Assembly (NCBI GenBank): GCA_032718475.1
Contig: JAUCBJ010006604.1
Coordinates: 1-27,983, forward strand
Source of the DNA: Nemertoderma westbladi
Lineage: Eukaryota > Xenacoelomorpha > Nemertodermatida > Nemertodermatidae
Direction: 5' to 3'
DNA length: 27,983 nucleotides
Shown piece after piece: positions 27,047 through 27,983 of this stretch (its first letter is position 1; each line of letters opens with the position of its first letter). The notes under the pieces are model-generated. The model made no database searches. It was given only the letters and a program-made list of their open reading frames with translations, and was not told the origin of the DNA. Made by a program: the position numbers and the translations under genes.

Positions 27047-27983
27047 CTCAGAACTCTTAAGCAATATGGCTTCAAAGTTTTTAAGGAAAACTGGTAAACG
27101 AGATTTGTTAATTACGCATACCTCGCAGTCTTAAGTAATTAATTATACAGTAGGTTAGATCGTTTTGAGAGTAGGACCATTGGAAACAGCGCCCTCGATA
27201 ACCTCAGTACAAAGAAAATTAATACAGATTAACCGGATATAGCTTGTTATTATAAAACATAAATTATAATACAGTAGAACCATTAGGGTTGTAAATAAAA
27301 ACAAATTAAATTGAAGATAAACTGTATATATATAAACTTATGTATTAAAAGAGGGCCCTATTTAATTATACAGTATACTGAAAATGGTTAGCGATACCAT
27401 AATTAGATTATCGATAGGGATGCGGCTTCCTTAAATGAGGCAATCCTGACGCAGCACAAAGAATTTTAAGAGGGGCCCCGATAAATTGCTTCATTCATGC
27501 GTAACTGGTAACCTAGGCGATAGCTTGTCTTAAGTTTAGGCCCTTCGCTAACATTAACTCCAAAATAGTTACCAGTAAGGGAGCTGTATACCCTAGGGCT
27601 AAATAAGGCTGCAAGTCTATGGTTAGATGCTTCCAATAATGATGTCATTAGCAGCGGTAAGTAATATAAAAACTAATTAATCTAAAAATAGAAATCAAAA
27701 TGTATAAAGTAAAAGTAATACGATTAATTATTTTAAAATAAAGTACAAATAAATAATTAATTTAAAATTAAATACAAATAAATAAAGTAAAATTAAATAC
27801 AAATAATTAATTAAAATTAAATACAAATAAATAAGTATTAATAAATAAAAGAGCTGCGGTGTCACTTATGGCACCCTCTTGTACCGGCTTTGCGACAGTT
27901 AGACATCACTGACACATTGCGTATCAGATTGATAAATTAGGATAATCAATTAATCCCTAATTAGGAGTCGTAAGACATCTAGT
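27047..27983. other. AT-rich DNA, no gene; short AT tandem repeats at the end
   Basis: No coding frame or RNA gene is supported. From about 27740 to 27850 a unit TAAAATTAAATACAAATAAA is repeated about five times with length changes. Confidence 0.6.

Noticed and set aside
27466-27648. 60-codon minus-strand frame
   Set aside because: Short, isolated in AT-rich DNA and without recognisable features.

Overview
This window reads as non-coding, repeat-dense DNA from a metazoan, probably a marine invertebrate. The evidence is AT-rich spacer, a spliceable small gene, tRNA-derived SINE heads, an APE-type LINE endonuclease, Gypsy and BEL/Pao LTR retrotransposons, a TTAA-flanked DNA element and several foldback elements. 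There is no bacterial-style operon, rRNA or convincing functional tRNA. The taxon is inferred only from this repeat repertoire. No conserved cellular gene was recognised.

Left part (1-4106): a degenerate ~100-bp tandem repeat, a frameshifted LINE endonuclease on the minus strand, then AT-rich DNA without a credible gene. Centre-left (4107-11688): a structurally complete, young LTR retrotransposon on the minus strand. It has two 543-bp LTRs differing at 3 positions, TG...CA ends, a 5-bp target duplication CTTTT, and a polypurine tract beside the 3' LTR. It encodes a BEL/Pao-like capsid, a CCHC knuckle and an aspartic protease, but no reverse transcriptase, RNase H or integrase is visible. Where pol should lie there is a hydrophobic-segment ORF, a 44-46 bp tandem array and CTAACT-type low complexity. 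Its reading frame changes at long G tracts.

Centre (11689-20262): a SINE head; a TTAA-bounded element (12168-13737) built around five ~164-bp tandem units; then an old minus-strand Gypsy element (13769 to at least 20262). The Gypsy element keeps gag, a CCHC-type knuckle, protease, RT, RNase H and the HHCC integrase start. It is split by three insertions: a 1.6-kb GTGGGG-ended element that carries a small apparently intron-containing gene, a ~1.17-kb unidentified block, and a 234-bp hairpin element inside or next to protease.

Right part (20263-27983): a perfect 55-bp inverted repeat; a second GTGGGG-ended foldback element with a ~149-bp (ACG)n expansion at its arm; a decayed plus-strand BEL/Pao protease fragment; and a 2.8-kb inverted-repeat element. 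The last has arms ending in 22-bp palindromic tandem repeats and its interior encodes a C2H2 zinc-finger, Glu-rich, repeat-containing protein with three in-frame stops. A SINE and AT-rich repeats close the window.

The most notable points are the young gag-protease-only retrotransposon, the zinc-finger inverted-repeat element, the TTAA element with an internal satellite, and the gene-bearing GTGGGG element.
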